A DNA stretch of 64,000 bases from Comamonadaceae bacterium (GTDB taxonomy: Bacteria; Pseudomonadota; Gammaproteobacteria; Burkholderiales; Burkholderiaceae_C), in the NCBI GenBank assembly GCA_027488215.1, contig JAIYCB010000008.1, positions 62,001-126,000 of the forward strand, in the 5' to 3' direction. The notes beneath the pieces were generated by a model. It ran no database searches. It worked only from the letters and a program-made list of their open reading frames with translations, and was not told the origin of the DNA. A program made the position numbers and the translations under genes. Positions 48,759 through 58,266 of this stretch are shown one piece after another (position 1 is the first letter of the stretch; each line of letters starts with the position of its first letter).

Positions 48759-49508
48759 TCACTGGATAGGCACGTTGACGCCGGCAGCCACCTGATCGAT
48801 CAGGGACTGCTCTGCCAAGACCTTGGCCACATAGCCGCCATCTTCTGTCAACTCATAGCCACCCAGATAAAACTTCAGTCCTTCCTCGATGGATCCGCCA
48901 CGTAACTTGATGGCGTCAGCCAGCACGCCAGCGCCTACACGCAAATTGCTGATTGGGTCAAAAGCGGCCAATTTACCGCCATAAGCTTCATAACGTTGAG
49001 CGTGAATGCCGGTCATGACTTGCATCAGACCTTGGGCGCCAGATTGGCTTTGCACATAGGGATGGAAATTGGATTCGATCGCCATCACGGCCAAAATCAG
49101 ATGGGGCGGAAGTTTTTTCTGCTTGGACACTGCATGTGCCTCGGCCACCAACGCAGCCAGAGGCTCAGGAGCCACTTTGTATTTACGCGCCAGCCACGTG
49201 GCCACCGCCACCTGGGACTTGGGCAAATCACTCAATTCGACCGCAGTGGCCCGCTCAGCGGTGTTTTCAGGCAACCAGGACAGCAACACCTGGCGTTCGC
49301 GAAGCCAATTGAACAGCGCGCCTTCAGCCTGGTTCAACCAGTTCGGATGCCACCACAGCGCCAACAACAAGGCAGCCGCACCCAAACCCACCATGGCCAG
49401 GCCACTGTGGGTCACGATGAACAGACCACGCGCCGTATCGCGCAAGAAAGTTCGAATGGGGGGGCACCATGTGCAATGCAAGGTCATGAATTTGAACCAG
49501 TCGAACAT
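48759..49508 (-). CDS. Lytic transglycosylase, Slt/family-1 type
   Basis: This enzyme cleaves peptidoglycan glycan strands with formation of anhydro-muramic ends. The protein of about 249 residues has a membrane anchor near residues 30-50 and a lysozyme-like domain. Its catalytic Glu is in AVMAIESNFHP and the family-1 segment SGAQGLMQVM follows. I use the ATG at 49508 (MFDWFKF); 49487 is possible. It is the first gene of the operon ending with the MBOAT and SGNH genes, which ties the latter to the cell wall. It is divergent from mnmA. Confidence 0.9.
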   Translation of the reverse strand: MFDWFKFMTLHCTWCPPIRTFLRDTARGLFIVTHSGLAMVGLGAAALLLALWWHPNWLNQAEGALFNWLRERQVLLSWLPENTAERATAVELSDLPKSQVAVATWLARKYKVAPEPLAALVAEAHAVSKQKKLPPHLILAVMAIESNFHPYVQSQSGAQGLMQVMTGIHAQRYEAYGGKLAAFDPISNLRVGAGVLADAIKLRGGSIEEGLKFYLGGYELTEDGGYVAKVLAEQSLIDQVAAGVNVPIQ

Positions 49509-49561
49509 TATAAATTTTCGGCAAGCGCTGACCGAGGCACAGCGCACTGGATAATTCAGCC

Positions 49562-50707
49562 ATGTCACACTTTCCACGCGTGGTCGTCGGCTTGTCCGGC
49601 GGCGTCGATTCAGCCGTCAGTGCCTATCTGCTCAAGCAACAAGGCTATGAGGTGATTGGCATCTTCATGAAAAACTGGGAAGACGACGATGACAGCGAAT
49701 ACTGTTCCTCGAACGTCGACTTCGTTGACGCTGCCGCCGTGGCCGATGTGCTGGGCATCGAGATTGAACACGTCAATTTTGCCGCCGAGTACAAGGACCG
49801 GGTTTTTTCAGAGTTTGTGCGCGAATACCAAGCCGGGCGCACACCCAACCCGGACATCCTGTGCAACGCCGAAATCAAATTCAAATCTTTTCTGGACCAC
49901 GCCATGCGCTTGGGGGCAGAAAAAATCGCTACCGGCCACTATGCACGCGTGCGGCAGAACCCAGACACAGGGCTACATGAACTGCTCAAGGGTCTCGACC
50001 CCAGCAAAGACCAGAGCTATTTTTTATACCGTCTGAACCAGGCGCAGCTTTCCAAAACACTCTTCCCGGTGGGCGAACTGCACAAGACCGAGGTGCGTCG
50101 CATCGCCGAACAGATCGGTCTGCCCAACGCCAAAAAGAAAGACTCCACCGGCATCTGCTTCATCGGCGAGCGGCCGTTTCGCGAGTTTTTGAACCGCTAC
50201 ATCTCCAAAGAACCCGGTCCCATCAAGGACCCCACGGGCCGCATCATTGGCCAGCATGTGGGGCTGAGCTTTTACACCCTGGGCCAGCGTCAGGGCTTGG
50301 GCATTGGCGGCATCAAAACCAAAGGCGCTCAAAGAGGCGGAGGAGAGCATACGCCCTGGTTTGTGGCCCGCAAGGACATCCCGAACAACACCTTGTGGGT
50401 GGTGCAAGGCCACGACCACCCTTGGCTGTTGTCGCTGCAACTGCAAGCCACCGATGTGAGCTGGTGCGCGGGTCAGGCCCCTGCGCCCGGGGCCTACGCC
50501 GCCAAGACGCGCTACCGGCAAACAGATGCGCCTTGCAGCCTGCAAGCGCTCAGCACACCCGATGGTTCATCGGTCTTTGAGCTTTCTTTCAGCGATCCCC
50601 AATGGGCTGTCACACCAGGCCAAAGCGCCGTGCTGTACGACGGCGAGGTATGCCTGGGCGGCGGCGTGATCCACTCGGCCAGCGCCTGCCCCAACCCTCC
50701 GGCCTGA
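49562..50707 (+). CDS. mnmA: tRNA-specific 2-thiouridylase MnmA
   Basis: MnmA thiolates U34 of Lys, Glu and Gln tRNAs. The 381-residue protein has the PP-loop [16 protein letters not shown] and the catalytic Cys pair in LCNAEIKF and [11 protein letters not shown]. It lies one base from the end of tcuB, in convergent orientation, and is divergent from the transglycosylase. Confidence 0.97.
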   Translation: MSHFPRVVVGLSGGVDSAVSAYLLKQQGYEVIGIFMKNWEDDDDSEYCSSNVDFVDAAAVADVLGIEIEHVNFAAEYKDRVFSEFVREYQAGRTPNPDILCNAEIKFKSFLDHAMRLGAEKIATGHYARVRQNPDTGLHELLKGLDPSKDQSYFLYRLNQAQLSKTLFPVGELHKTEVRRIAEQIGLPNAKKKDSTGICFIGERPFREFLNRYISKEPGPIKDPTGRIIGQHVGLSFYTLGQRQGLGIGGIKTKGAQRGGGEHTPWFVARKDIPNNTLWVVQGHDHPWLLSLQLQATDVSWCAGQAPAPGAYAAKTRYRQTDAPCSLQALSTPDGSSVFELSFSDPQWAVTPGQSAVLYDGEVCLGGGVIHSASACPNPPA

Positions 50708-50708
50708 C

Positions 50709-51875
50709 TTATTCCCCGCCCAGCCCCAAGCGATTGGGCTGGCGCTTTTCGATGGCAAAGCGCAGCAAGGCCGCAGTCCGGAAAATGCCGTGCGCAAACT
50801 TGCCATAAGGCAATGTGAGGAACAAGGCCATCACCGCGCCCAGGTGCACCGCCAACATCAAAGGCATGGCCGCCGTTTGGCCCAGCAGCCAGAGCAGCAA
50901 ACCCGTCACGCTGACCAAGAACAACAAAGCGATGAATCCCCGGTCCATGGGTTTTTGCGCCGCATCGCCGTGGTCCGGGTGGCGGCGCAGGTTCAAGCGC
51001 CACAAACCGGCTGTGCCCACCGTCAGGCTCACCCCGCCAATGACGCCGAGCAACTTGGGCAAAGTCGTCAGGTCATACGGTGCGGGCCAATCCAGAACAT
51101 AGTGGTACAGCGTGGCCACGCTGGTGGCGGCAAAGCACAGCATGAAACCGTAAAAGGTCAGGTGGTGGTAGCGCCTGCGGGCATGCGTCCAGGCGTCGTC
51201 TTCGTTGTGGCAACCCTCGCCGTGGCCGCCGTCCAGGTATTTCAAGCGCAGCGCATCATGCGCCGCTTCTGCGGCAGCTGGAGAGGTCAAACCGGCGCCG
51301 CTGGTGGCAGGTGTCACCTCACGCCAAAAGCGCATCACCCCCAGTGCCAGCGCCAACACTGCGAACAAGAAGATGGGCGCAAACAGGCTCACCATCAGGT
51401 TGTGAGGGAACACTGCATAAAAACCACCGGCCACGGGTGCTCCCCACAGCGTGCCTTGACGCAGCATCGCCAAGGCCAAAAACAAGGCCAAACCCACAGC
51501 CAACGCCACCGAGAGGGTCAAGCCATTGCGCTGGTACAGACTCCCCAAAGCCGGGGGCCAAGCGTAGTCGGCATAAGTCTGACCACGCACATGGGCCATG
51601 GCCTTGGGCACATTGATGGCGAAGTCGTGCGGTGGTGCATATTGGCAGGCATGCAGGCAAGCGCCGCAGTTGTGGCACAGGTTGGCCATGTAATGGATGT
51701 CCGCCTTGCCAAACTCCAGGCGCCGCGTCATGGCCGGGAACACGGCACAAAAGCCTTCGCAGTAGCGGCAGCCATTGCAAATGTGCATTTGGCGGGCCAC
51801 TTCGGCTTCGGGCGCCGTCAACTCGCCCAGCGCCAAGGCGCGGGCGTCACGCGTCAGGGCTTCAAGCGTTTGCAT
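50709..51875 (-). CDS. tcuB: Tricarballylate utilisation protein TcuB (Fe-S/membrane)
   Basis: TcuB re-oxidises the FADH2 of TcuA and passes electrons to the quinone pool. The 388-residue protein has two Cys clusters for 4Fe-4S centres ([11 protein letters not shown] and [11 protein letters not shown]). About six membrane segments follow. The start at 51875 ([11 protein letters not shown]) has AAGGAGC five bases upstream and overlaps the end of tcuA by 14 bases. CitB-type proteins share this layout. Confidence 0.88.
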   Translation of the reverse strand: MQTLEALTRDARALALGELTAPEAEVARQMHICNGCRYCEGFCAVFPAMTRRLEFGKADIHYMANLCHNCGACLHACQYAPPHDFAINVPKAMAHVRGQTYADYAWPPALGSLYQRNGLTLSVALAVGLALFLALAMLRQGTLWGAPVAGGFYAVFPHNLMVSLFAPIFLFAVLALALGVMRFWREVTPATSGAGLTSPAAAEAAHDALRLKYLDGGHGEGCHNEDDAWTHARRRYHHLTFYGFMLCFAATSVATLYHYVLDWPAPYDLTTLPKLLGVIGGVSLTVGTAGLWRLNLRRHPDHGDAAQKPMDRGFIALLFLVSVTGLLLWLLGQTAAMPLMLAVHLGAVMALFLTLPYGKFAHGIFRTAALLRFAIEKRQPNRLGLGGE

Positions 51876-53304
51876 GCGTTGCTCCTTCCTTCTGGGCCAT
51901 GACCGCTTTGGCCGCTTGTTCGCCCGCGATGCGGCCAAAGGCCGTGCCGATCGTCATGCCCACCCCGGCCGTGTAGCCCTTGCCCAGCACGTTGCCCGCC
52001 ATCATTTCACCCGCCACAAACAGGTTGGGGCTGGGCTGATCCTTGAATCGCACAGCGGTGGTCTCATCGGTTTTCAATCCCAAATAGGTGAAGGTCACGC
52101 CGGGCCTGACGGCATAGGCGTAATAGGGGGCGGTGTCCAGCGGCCGGGCCCAATGGGTTTTGGCGGGCGTGACCCCTTCGGTGTGGCAGTCGTCCAGCGC
52201 CGTGTGGTCAAACGTCCCCTCACGGCAAGAGGCGTTGTAATCGTTCAAGGTTTGCATGAAGGTCGCTTCATCGAGACCCAGCTTGCGGGCCAACTCGGGC
52301 AGGCTGTTGGCCTGCGTGCCCTCAAACACCGGCGGCATGAAACGGCCAATGGCTTTGGCATCGATGATGGAATACGCCACCTGCCCCGGCTGCTGGGCCA
52401 CCAAACGCCCCCAGATGGCGTAGCGCTTGGGCCAGAAGTCTTCGCCCTCGTCGTAAAAACGCCGCCCCTCGCGGTTGACCACCACACCCAGGGACACGCA
52501 GTCGATGCGGGTGCAAATGCCACCGTCGTACAAGGGTGCACGCGCATCGATGGCCACCATATGGGCTTGCGTCGGGTCGCCAATGCGGTCAGCGCCCTGG
52601 TCCAGCATGTGTTTGAGCAGGACGCCCTGGTTGTAACGCGTGCCCCGAATCAGGAATTGATCGGCCGGGTACTCGCCGCGCTCGTTTTGGCCCCAGGCCT
52701 CGCGCAGCCATTCGCGGTTGGATTCAAACCCCCCCGCAGCCATCACGCAGGCACGGGCCTCGACGCGTTCGCGCCGCACGCTGCCATCGGCCTGCTTGTG
52801 CATGACCGATGCGGCCACAAAACGCCCCTCGTCCAGCTCGACCGCATCGACCTCGGCGTTGTAGTGGATCTGCACGCCCAGCTGTTCGGCGCTGCGGTAA
52901 AAAGCATTGACCAGGGCCTTGCCCCCGCCCATGAAGAAGGCATTGGTGCGGGCCGTGTGCAATGCCCCAGACAAAGACGGCTGAAACCGCACGCCATGCT
53001 TGACCATCCAGGGCCTGCAGGTCGCCGAATGGCGGATCGCCAGACGCGCCAGATGCTCGTTGGTCAAGCCACCAGTGACCTTGAGCAGGTCTTGCCAGAA
53101 CTCTTCCTCCGGATAAGCATCGACCAGCACATCTTGCGGTGCATCGTGCATGCAGCGCAAATTGCGCGTATGGCCCGAGTTGCCGCCGCGCCACTCGCGC
53201 GGGGCCGATTCGAGCAGCATCACGCTGGCACCACCCTCGCGGGCCATGAGCGCCGCACACAGGGCAGCGTTGCCGCCGCCAATCACCAAAACATCGACCG
53301 TCAT
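51862..53304 (-). CDS. tcuA: FAD-dependent tricarballylate dehydrogenase TcuA
   Basis: TcuA oxidises tricarballylate to cis-aconitate and belongs to the succinate dehydrogenase/fumarate reductase flavoprotein superfamily. The 480-residue protein has the FAD-binding [19 protein letters not shown] start, [10 protein letters not shown], and a C-terminal [17 protein letters not shown] segment. The ATG at 53304 follows a GAAAG motif. The position next to tcuB supports the substrate, but a related tricarboxylate is possible given the PrpF and SDR neighbours. Confidence 0.87.
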   Translation of the reverse strand: MTVDVLVIGGGNAALCAALMAREGGASVMLLESAPREWRGGNSGHTRNLRCMHDAPQDVLVDAYPEEEFWQDLLKVTGGLTNEHLARLAIRHSATCRPWMVKHGVRFQPSLSGALHTARTNAFFMGGGKALVNAFYRSAEQLGVQIHYNAEVDAVELDEGRFVAASVMHKQADGSVRRERVEARACVMAAGGFESNREWLREAWGQNERGEYPADQFLIRGTRYNQGVLLKHMLDQGADRIGDPTQAHMVAIDARAPLYDGGICTRIDCVSLGVVVNREGRRFYDEGEDFWPKRYAIWGRLVAQQPGQVAYSIIDAKAIGRFMPPVFEGTQANSLPELARKLGLDEATFMQTLNDYNASCREGTFDHTALDDCHTEGVTPAKTHWARPLDTAPYYAYAVRPGVTFTYLGLKTDETTAVRFKDQPSPNLFVAGEMMAGNVLGKGYTAGVGMTIGTAFGRIAGEQAAKAVMAQKEGATHANA

Positions 53305-53349
53305 AAACACTTTCAGGGCAAAGGCACAGGGCACGAAGCCCGGGTCAGA

Positions 53350-54105
53350 TCAGAACTGGTACTTGCGCAAACCACCATCCACCGGGATCACCGCACCCGT
53401 GATGTAACTGGCCAAAGGCGAGGCCAGGAAGGTGACCAAGTTCGCCATGTCTTCCGGCTCGCCATAACGACCCATCGGGATTTCGTTCTCGCACTGCCAC
53501 TGGCGGTATTCGGGGGTGTAGTTGCGGAAAATTTGTTCGGAATGGATACGCCCTGGCGGGACGCAATTGACAGTGACACCGTGCTTGCCCACCATGCGCG
53601 ACAAACCCTTGGCCCAGCTGTGCATGCCCGCCTTGGCGCAAAAAGCGCCATTGGTGTGCTCGGGCTCGCTCTTGCCGGTGATGTTGATGATGCGGCCCCA
53701 TTGGCGCGCAATCATCTGGTCAATCAAGGCATCGGCCACTTGGCGCGGACGGTGAAAGTTCAAGGTGATGGCTTCTTGCCAGGCCTCTTCGCTCACATGC
53801 AACTCCTTGAAACTGCGCGAACCCCCGGCGTTGTTCACCAAAATGTCCACGCTGCCCAGACCCGCCAAAGCCGCCTCGGCCAGGCGTTTGGCCGCGTCGT
53901 CGGCGTACAGGTCCGATTCAATGATCACCGGCGCATGTCCACCTGCAGCCACGATTTCGTCCGCCAGCTCGCGCAACTTGTCCACACGCCGTGCAGACAC
54001 GGCCACACGCACGCCCTCTGCAGCCAAGGCCTTGGCAATGCCACGCCCAATGCCCACGCTGGCCCCCGTCACAAGAGCGGTTTTGTCTTTGAGTTGCAAG
54101 TCCAT
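53350..54105 (-). CDS. SDR-family protein lacking the catalytic Tyr
   Basis: This 251-residue Rossmann-fold protein has the cofactor loop TGASVGIGRGIA and the structural NNAG motif. The expected Y-x-x-x-K active site reads A154-F-C-A-K158, so the Tyr is missing. The Ser position (NITGKSE) is also unclear. It may use another mechanism or act on a different substrate. The start at 54105 has GGGAG five bases upstream; the open frame runs farther without a ribosome site. It lies between tcuA and the binding-protein gene and is probably co-transcribed. Confidence 0.85.
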   Translation of the reverse strand: MDLQLKDKTALVTGASVGIGRGIAKALAAEGVRVAVSARRVDKLRELADEIVAAGGHAPVIIESDLYADDAAKRLAEAALAGLGSVDILVNNAGGSRSFKELHVSEEAWQEAITLNFHRPRQVADALIDQMIARQWGRIINITGKSEPEHTNGAFCAKAGMHSWAKGLSRMVGKHGVTVNCVPPGRIHSEQIFRNYTPEYRQWQCENEIPMGRYGEPEDMANLVTFLASPLASYITGAVIPVDGGLRKYQF

Positions 54106-54221
54106 GAAAACTCCCATTTGAAAATCAGGCTTCAAATGTATGCCCTGAACGCCTGGCTGTGCACCAGGATCCAGGGATGGGGGTATCATGAAATGTGATG
54201 GCAAAGGTTTTCTGGACGGGT

Positions 54222-55184
54222 TCAATCCGCCGAAAGTTTGGCCTGTTGAACCACCCGTCTCCACTTGGCCAGGTCATCGCGCACCAGGGTTTTCAGCTCG
54301 TCGGGCGTGCTGGTTTCAACATCGGCGCCCTGCGCTTCGATGCGAGCGACCGTGTCCTTGTCGTTGAGCACTTGATTGAGTGCCGCATTGAGTTTAGTGA
54401 CCACCGCTTTGGGCGTTTTGGCCGGGACAAACAGGGCATACCACTGCGTCACGTCCACCCCGGCAACACCCAGCTCCTTCAGGGTTGGCACCCCGGGCAA
54501 AGCAGGGGAGCGGCGACTGCCCGCAATGCCAACGGCGTGCAACTTGCCAGACTTGACATGTGGCAGTGCTGTGAAAAGGCTGGGGAACATGATGTGGGTG
54601 TGACCGGCAACCGTGTCGTTGACCGCTGGCGCAGAACCTTTGTAAGGCACATGCATCCAGGAAGCCTTCATGCTGAGCTTGTAGAGTTCAGCAGCAAAAT
54701 GTGGCGCCGTGCCATTGCCTGCCGAGGCATAACTCAGTTTGCCGTCTTGCGCCTGAATGGACGCCAAAACCGTCTTGGCATCTGCGGCCTTCAACTGTGA
54801 GGTGACCACCATCAAAGTGGGGGAATAGCCCACAAGACCCACAGGCTCGAAATCACTGACCGGGTCGTAACGCAGCTTTTGCAAAGCGGGATTCATCGCA
54901 TGGGTCGCCACATAGCCAAAGAGCACGGTGTGACCGTCTGCTGGTGCGCGGGCCACAAACTCAGAAGCGATGGCGCCATTGGCGCCCGCTTTGTTCTCCA
55001 CGATCACCGACTGCCCCAGCAAAGGCGCCATTTTTTGGGCGATGACGCGGGCCATGGCGTCGTTACCGCCCCCTGCAGCAGTGGGCACAACAAGGGTGAC
55101 CGTTTTGTCAGGGTAAGCGAAGGCCAGTGCCGATGAAGTCAAAGCCAGCGCGGTCACTGTCTTTTTGAAAATGCGCGAATACAT
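54222..55184 (-). CDS. Tripartite tricarboxylate transporter receptor (TctC-like)
   Basis: This periplasmic solute-binding protein has a signal peptide (residues 1-23, TALALTSSALAFA) and the TctC/Bug fold of 320 residues. Features include VTLVVPTAAGGGNDAMAR, VENKAGANGAIASE, and HVPYKGSAPAVNDTVAGH. Such receptors bind citrate-like or other carboxylates for uptake. No tctA or tctB membrane genes lie next to it, as is common for this expanded family in Burkholderiales. It starts nine bases after the prpF-like gene, with AAGGAAC before the ATG. Confidence 0.9.
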   Translation of the reverse strand: MYSRIFKKTVTALALTSSALAFAYPDKTVTLVVPTAAGGGNDAMARVIAQKMAPLLGQSVIVENKAGANGAIASEFVARAPADGHTVLFGYVATHAMNPALQKLRYDPVSDFEPVGLVGYSPTLMVVTSQLKAADAKTVLASIQAQDGKLSYASAGNGTAPHFAAELYKLSMKASWMHVPYKGSAPAVNDTVAGHTHIMFPSLFTALPHVKSGKLHAVGIAGSRRSPALPGVPTLKELGVAGVDVTQWYALFVPAKTPKAVVTKLNAALNQVLNDKDTVARIEAQGADVETSTPDELKTLVRDDLAKWRRVVQQAKLSAD

Positions 55185-55193
55185 GAGAGTTCC

Positions 55194-56267
55194 TTAAGAA
55201 AAAACCAAATCAGCGGGAAGTTGTAAGGCGCCTTCCATGATTTTTCGAACGGTACGAACCACGGATGCCCGAACCACTTGCAGCTGGCCAGCTTGTGTCC
55301 GGACTTCCGCAGCAATTTGAATCACACCCGAGGGGTGCGCCACTTTGAAAACTTGCTCCCCCTCGATGCACTCCGAGCGGCTGGCCACCGTACCGGGCAA
55401 AGCAAACGCAGTCACCACACCGATCGCGCCTGTGACGGCATGGGCGGTATGGCACTTCCAGGGCGTGAAGTAGCGTGACACGATGGTCATGGGGTCTTGA
55501 CCTGGACTGACCAGCACTGGCTTGGGCAGCACACTGGCCGAGACATCACCCAAGCCCATGAGGCGACCGGCTTGCAGCCGAATGCGTTCCATGCGGGCCA
55601 AAAGATCGGGCATGGCATCGAGTTCAGAGGCACTCTCCGTGCCGGTGACGCCCAAGCTGTGGGCAGGCATCAAGACCATGGGCATCGCTGCATCGATGCA
55701 GGTGACCTCCACCCCGTCGATCAGGTTGATGCGTGCACCCGTGGGAAAAAGTTTTCCGGTCACGCCGCCCCATGCGTCCAAAAAGTTCAAGTAGACCGGT
55801 GCAGCGGTACCCGCCACCCCATCCATGCTGATGTCGCCGTCGTAAACCACTTGACCATGGGGGGTGTGAATTTGCACATCAATGCGTGCACCGGTATTGA
55901 CGTTGTGCACACGCACCGAAGTCATGCCCTCTGTGGCCGCAATCAAGCCTTGCTCTACGGCAAATGGCGCCACACCCGCCAACATGTTCCCGCAATTGGG
56001 TCGGGTGTCCACCCCGTTGGGGCCCACCTGGGCAAAGAGGTAATCCACGTCGCAGTCGACGCGAGAGGATCTTGAAACCATGGCGACCTTGCTGGTCAAT
56101 GTGGTGCCGCCACCGAGTCCGTTGATCTGTGAAGGATCGGCAGCGCCAATGGCGCTTTGCAAAACACGATCTCTCAAGTGATCGTCTTTGGGCAACCATT
56201 CACGAAGGAAGAAAGGGCCGCGTGAAGTTCCTGAACGCATCAGAACACAAGGCAATGAAGTAGTCAT
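55194..56267 (-). CDS. PrpF-family isomerase/tautomerase (GalD-like)
   Basis: This PrpF-fold protein of 357 residues is in the group of 4-oxalomesaconate tautomerase GalD and methylaconitate isomerase. It starts with RSGTSRGPFFL and carries the family Cys in DTRPNCGNMLAGV near residue 90. A Ser/Thr-rich GGGTTLTSKVAMVS loop follows block one. The enzymes shift or flip the double bond of unsaturated tri- or dicarboxylates. Here aconitate or oxalomesaconate is a reasonable substrate, but this is inference. It is first in the operon and divergent from a LysR gene. Confidence 0.8.
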   Translation of the reverse strand: MTTSLPCVLMRSGTSRGPFFLREWLPKDDHLRDRVLQSAIGAADPSQINGLGGGTTLTSKVAMVSRSSRVDCDVDYLFAQVGPNGVDTRPNCGNMLAGVAPFAVEQGLIAATEGMTSVRVHNVNTGARIDVQIHTPHGQVVYDGDISMDGVAGTAAPVYLNFLDAWGGVTGKLFPTGARINLIDGVEVTCIDAAMPMVLMPAHSLGVTGTESASELDAMPDLLARMERIRLQAGRLMGLGDVSASVLPKPVLVSPGQDPMTIVSRYFTPWKCHTAHAVTGAIGVVTAFALPGTVASRSECIEGEQVFKVAHPSGVIQIAAEVRTQAGQLQVVRASVVRTVRKIMEGALQLPADLVFS

Positions 56268-56304
56268 GGGTGCGGATGATGCGACCTGTGTAGAATTTTG
56301 TGAA

Positions 56305-56331
56305 TTGCATTTTTAAAAAGTATTGATGCAA
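56305..56331. promoter_or_regulatory. Candidate LysR box TTGCAT-N15-ATGCAA
   Basis: TTGCAT (56305-56310) is mirrored by ATGCAA (56326-56331) in the 86-base gap between the prpF-like gene and the divergent LysR gene. An interrupted palindrome between a LysR gene and its target is typical of the family. Confidence 0.5.
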
Positions 56332-56353
56332 AAAACACAACACTGCAACTGAC

Positions 56354-57277
56354 ATGAATATCAACTTCGATTTGCATGACCTGCAGGCTTTTTCTGCTGC
56401 GGCCGAACTGGGCAACTTCCGAAAAGCAGCCGAGGCCGTGCACATTTCACAACCGGCTTTCAGCCGTCGCATCGACAAACTCGAAAACGCTCTGGGTGTG
56501 AAATTGATCGACAGAAGCACGCGCAGCATGAGCCTGACGGGCGTGGGGCGAGACTTCGCACGCAAGGTGCGTCTGTTGCTTGACGACCTGGATGAAACCT
56601 TGCTGGGGATTCAGGAAGTCGGTGGAGCGCGCATGGGCGAAGTCACCGTCGCCTGCGTCCCTTCTGCTGTTTACTACTTCTTGCCGCAAGTCCTGCGCAC
56701 TTACCACGCCAGGTTTCCACGCATCCGCATCAAGGTGCACGATGCCAGCGCCAATGAGGTCCTGTCGGTCGTCGCCAGCGGCGAAGCCGACTTCGGGGTC
56801 AACTTCATGGGCAACGACGAACCCGGAATTGAATTTCGCAGCATTCTGGAAGAGCGTTTTGTCGCCGCCTGCAGAAAGGACCACCCGCTGGCCAAAAAAA
56901 GAAAGGTCAGCTGGCAAGAACTGGGGCAATACGACTTCATGTCTGTGTCCAAATCTTCGGGCAATCGCATGTTGCTCGATTTGGCCTTGGCCTCTGCAGA
57001 TCAAAGACCGCAAAGCATTTACGAAGCCCAACATGTCACAACCTTGCTGGGCTTGGTCGAAGCAGGCATGGGTGTGGCTGCAGTACCGTCTTTGGCCATG
57101 CCCAGCGCAGATCACCCGGTGTTGGCCAGCGTGCCTTTGTTCGACCCCATCATCACAAGGCGCATTGGACTGATTCGCCGCAAGGGCCGCAGCTTCACCC
57201 CGGCAGCCGAAAAGCTTTATGAGTTGCTGCTCGGCTTGCGCCCAGGCCAAGGCCGCAAATCCCTGACCAAGACGTGA
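56354..57277 (+). CDS. LysR-family regulator, divergent from the tricarboxylate operon
   Basis: This 307-residue regulator has the LysR helix-turn-helix (about residues 10-60, FRKAAEAVHISQPAFSRRID). The effector-binding domain follows, starting near 90 with VACVPSAVYYFLP. By position it should control the leftward prpF-tctC-SDR-tcuA-tcuB operon, a role like TcuR in Salmonella, and its own gene. It is convergent with the second LysR gene, four bases away. Confidence 0.88.
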   Translation: MNINFDLHDLQAFSAAAELGNFRKAAEAVHISQPAFSRRIDKLENALGVKLIDRSTRSMSLTGVGRDFARKVRLLLDDLDETLLGIQEVGGARMGEVTVACVPSAVYYFLPQVLRTYHARFPRIRIKVHDASANEVLSVVASGEADFGVNFMGNDEPGIEFRSILEERFVAACRKDHPLAKKRKVSWQELGQYDFMSVSKSSGNRMLLDLALASADQRPQSIYEAQHVTTLLGLVEAGMGVAAVPSLAMPSADHPVLASVPLFDPIITRRIGLIRRKGRSFTPAAEKLYELLLGLRPGQGRKSLTKT

Positions 57278-57281
57278 TGGC

Positions 57282-58262
57282 TTAACTCTCTGCTTCAGAG
57301 TTGGGTGACGGAGCGCTCAGGCTCGCGCCCAGCCAGACCCCTGACCGCACCAAAGTGCGCACACAGTCAGCCAAAACCACGCGGGTCGCCAAGGCGGCTG
57401 GGGACAATTCATCCTCCGACAAACCACATAAAAAATTCACGCGCCGGACTTGATGGTCGCTGATGCGGGCCATGCCAAAGCGCTCGGCGGCACCGGGTAT
57501 GCGCGCGACTGCAGACCAAGGTTGCAGCGTGGAACCCAGTCCAGCGCCCACTGCGTCCATCAGCATGGCCAAGGAGTCCATTTCCATGACCACACGGGGG
57601 TCCACTTTGGCGCGCGCAAATGCCACATTCAGGCCACTGCGCAAGCCATGCGGGCCCGTCGGCAAAATCAGCGGCTCATCGCACAGCTGGGACATGCGCA
57701 GGCTCTGTGGCGATTTTTGGGCTCTGTGGGAGCGCGCAGAAATCAGGAAAATATCCTCTTCAATCAGCGGCAAAACACTCCAGCGCCGGGCCGATTGCAA
57801 GGATTGGCCACCGGCCATCGGCAAATCAAACAGCACCGCCAAATCAAGTTGCCGCGCATTGAGCATGGCGGACAAGTGCCCCGAGAGGCTTTCGACCATG
57901 TGCAGACGGACATCCGGGTAACGCTCGCGCATGGCCTGCATCAAGGGCAAGCCCAGCACAGCTGCCGTGGTGGGGGCCAAGCCCACACTGACCGTGCCGG
58001 ACAAACGCGCCTGCTGGGCGGCGCGAATGGCCTGCTCGGCATGCCGCAGGGTCAGTTGCGCCTCGCGGAAAAAGGCCACACCCGCCTCGGTGGGCGTCAC
58101 GCCCTGAGGGGAGCGCTGCAGCAACCGTGTGCTGAGCTCTCCTTCCAAGCGGGTGATTTGCTGGCTCAGGGCCGACTGCACCAGGTCCAGGTCCAAAGCG
58201 GCCCGGCTGATGCTGCCCAACTCCACCACCCGCACAAAATACCGCAGTTGTCGCAGTTCCAT
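57282..58262 (-). CDS. LysR-family regulator (Nac/CynR-like)
   Basis: This 326-residue regulator has an N-terminal helix-turn-helix (LGSISRAALDLDLVQSALSQQ). The periplasmic-binding-type effector domain starts near 92 (VSVGLAPTTAAVLGLP). Overall it resembles the Nac/CynR branch. The ATG at 58262 (MELRQLRYFVRV) fits the family; the open frame upstream overlaps the DUF3422 gene. It starts four bases after that gene's stop, so it may be co-transcribed. Its target is unknown. Confidence 0.87.
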   Translation of the reverse strand: MELRQLRYFVRVVELGSISRAALDLDLVQSALSQQITRLEGELSTRLLQRSPQGVTPTEAGVAFFREAQLTLRHAEQAIRAAQQARLSGTVSVGLAPTTAAVLGLPLMQAMRERYPDVRLHMVESLSGHLSAMLNARQLDLAVLFDLPMAGGQSLQSARRWSVLPLIEEDIFLISARSHRAQKSPQSLRMSQLCDEPLILPTGPHGLRSGLNVAFARAKVDPRVVMEMDSLAMLMDAVGAGLGSTLQPWSAVARIPGAAERFGMARISDHQVRRVNFLCGLSEDELSPAALATRVVLADCVRTLVRSGVWLGASLSAPSPNSEAES

Positions 58263-58266
58263 GAGG

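Noticed and set aside
49562-50707. An alternative reading that makes mnmA part of the tricarboxylate region
   Set aside because: mnmA is on the opposite strand, convergent with tcuB, and is a core tRNA modification gene.
51775-54198. 807-codon open frame antisense to tcuA, tcuB and the SDR gene
   Set aside because: Its length alone is striking, but it spans the reverse of three good genes and has no recognisable domain or ribosome site.
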